A DNA stretch of 64,000 bases, taken from Oreocharis arfaki. Taxonomy: Eukaryota; Chordata; Aves; Passeriformes; Paramythiidae. Both the position numbers and the translations under genes were made by a program. Below are positions 63,445 through 64,000 of the stretch, piece by piece; position 1 is the first letter of the stretch, and each line of letters begins with the position of its first letter. Under the pieces are notes generated by a model that was not told the origin of the DNA, did not search any database, and saw only the letters and a list, made by a program, of their open reading frames with translations. The stretch spans positions 631,768-695,767 of the forward strand of contig VZRR01002190.1 in NCBI GenBank assembly GCA_013398015.1, given 5' to 3'.

Positions 63445-64000
63445 TCATAGAATAATTTACAGCGGAAAAGACTTTTAAGATCATCCAGTCCAACTGTTAA
63501 CCCAGAACTGCCCAAGCCACCATTAAACCACGTCCCCAAGTGTCATATCCACACCTCTCTCAAACAGCTCCCAGGATGGTGACTCTACCACTTCCCTAGG
63601 CAGCCTATTCCAATTCCTGACCAGTTTTTCAGTGAAGAAATTTTTCCTAATATTCAATTCAAAGCTTCCCAACACAACTTGAGGTCATTTTCTCTTGTCC
63701 TATCGCTTATTACTTGGGAGAAGAGACTGACCTCCTTCTTGCCACAACCTCCTGTCAGGCACTTCTAGAGAGTGATGAGGTCCCTGCTAAGCCTTGTCTT
63801 CTCCAGGATAAATACCCCCAGCTCCTCATCAGACCTGTGCTCCTTCCCCAGCTCCATTGCCCTTCTCTGGACATGCTCCAGCACCTCAATGTCTTTCTTG
63901 TGTTTGGTTTTGGGCCCCTCACCACAACATTCATGGTGCGGCCTCACCAGCGCCAAGCAGGGGGATAATCACTGCCCCAGTCCTGCAAACTGTGATAGAG
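63445..64000 (-). mobile_element. CR1 LINE, 3' part with ORF2 remnant, continuing past the right edge
   Basis: The plus strand starts TCATAGAATAATTTACAGCG and continues with AAGATCATCCAGTCCAACTG, the reverse complement of a CR1 3' end. On the minus strand at 63765-63956 an open frame includes KKDIEVLEHVQRRAMELG and ELGVFILEKTRLSRDLITL. These match the C-terminal tail of CR1 ORF2 (endonuclease-reverse transcriptase), in which a KKDIEVLERVQRRATKL-like block is followed after a spacer by LGLFSLEKRRLRGDLI. The spacer between the two blocks is shortened and the copy is not functional. The element is 5'-truncated or continues beyond the window. Confidence 0.92.
63765..63956 (-). pseudogene. CR1 ORF2 C-terminal remnant
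   Basis: A 63-codon open stretch inside the CR1 copy retains the DIEVLE-VQRRA and LEK-RL-DLI signatures of the C-terminal tail that follows the reverse transcriptase domain. None of the catalytic motifs are present in the window. It is a decayed fragment with no expected activity. Confidence 0.85.

Larger units (their letters stand above)
21680..64000 (-). other. Probable long 5' intron of CARMIL1 (no exon recognised)
   Basis: The region extends from the acceptor of the first visible exon to the right edge. I looked on the minus strand for the preceding CARMIL1 exon (the stretch around [20 protein letters not shown]) and did not find it. No other gene's exons were recognised on either strand. 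The region holds the LTR, CR1, minisatellite and gap features listed separately. Stretches with nothing recognisable are 21680-23850, 24063-31887, 31921-34100, 34731-38550, 39416-48134, 48323-58173 and 58970-63444, apart from short homopolymers. Assignment to a CARMIL1 intron is inference from the absence of upstream exons and the known large size of this gene. Confidence 0.6.

Noticed and set aside
1..64000. CRISPR array, tRNA, rRNA, prokaryotic operon or defence system
   Set aside because: No regular spacer-repeat pattern, no tRNA cloverleaf consensus and no rRNA-like sequence noticed; the DNA is vertebrate intron.

Overview
The window is vertebrate nuclear DNA, almost certainly from a bird. 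It is AT-rich and intron-dominated. It carries two 3' pieces of CR1 LINEs, the characteristic avian retroposon, and three LTR-like segments of avian endogenous retrovirus type. There is no bacterial or phage gene organisation, no operon and no CRISPR array.

The only gene I can support is CARMIL1 (LRRC16A, capping protein regulator and myosin 1 linker 1), on the minus strand. Eight consecutive coding exons lie between 21679 and 4693, in transcription order at 21679-21629, 17561-17502, 15264-15143, 13203-13106, 12769-12699, 12561-12488, 7401-7326 and 4781-4693. All inspected splice sites are AG acceptors and GT donors, and the phases join into one open frame of 641 bases (213 codons plus 2 bases). 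This encodes most of the non-canonical PH domain, the helical linker, and the entry into the leucine-rich repeat (LRR) domain. The extreme N-terminus (about 45 residues) and everything after the first LRR units lie outside the window.

Layout: 1-4692 is the intron after the last visible exon, with a CR1 fragment. 4693-21679 holds the exons, three of them packed into 716 bp at 12488-13203. 21680-64000 has no recognised exon and is most simply a very long 5' intron of CARMIL1. It contains an ERVL-like LTR with an embedded 43-bp minisatellite (about 34.1-34.7 kb), a G-quadruplex/GGAGA repeat with a 79-N assembly gap (39.3 kb), a compact 188-bp LTR (48.1 kb), an approximately 784-bp LTR oriented with the gene (58.2-59.0 kb), and a CR1 with a decayed ORF2 tail running off the right edge.

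I found no evidence of a novel gene system. The points worth a second look are LTRs that could influence CARMIL1 transcription, a tandem duplication abutting a 5' splice site, the LTR-born minisatellite, and a few unexplained long ORFs that are probably chance.
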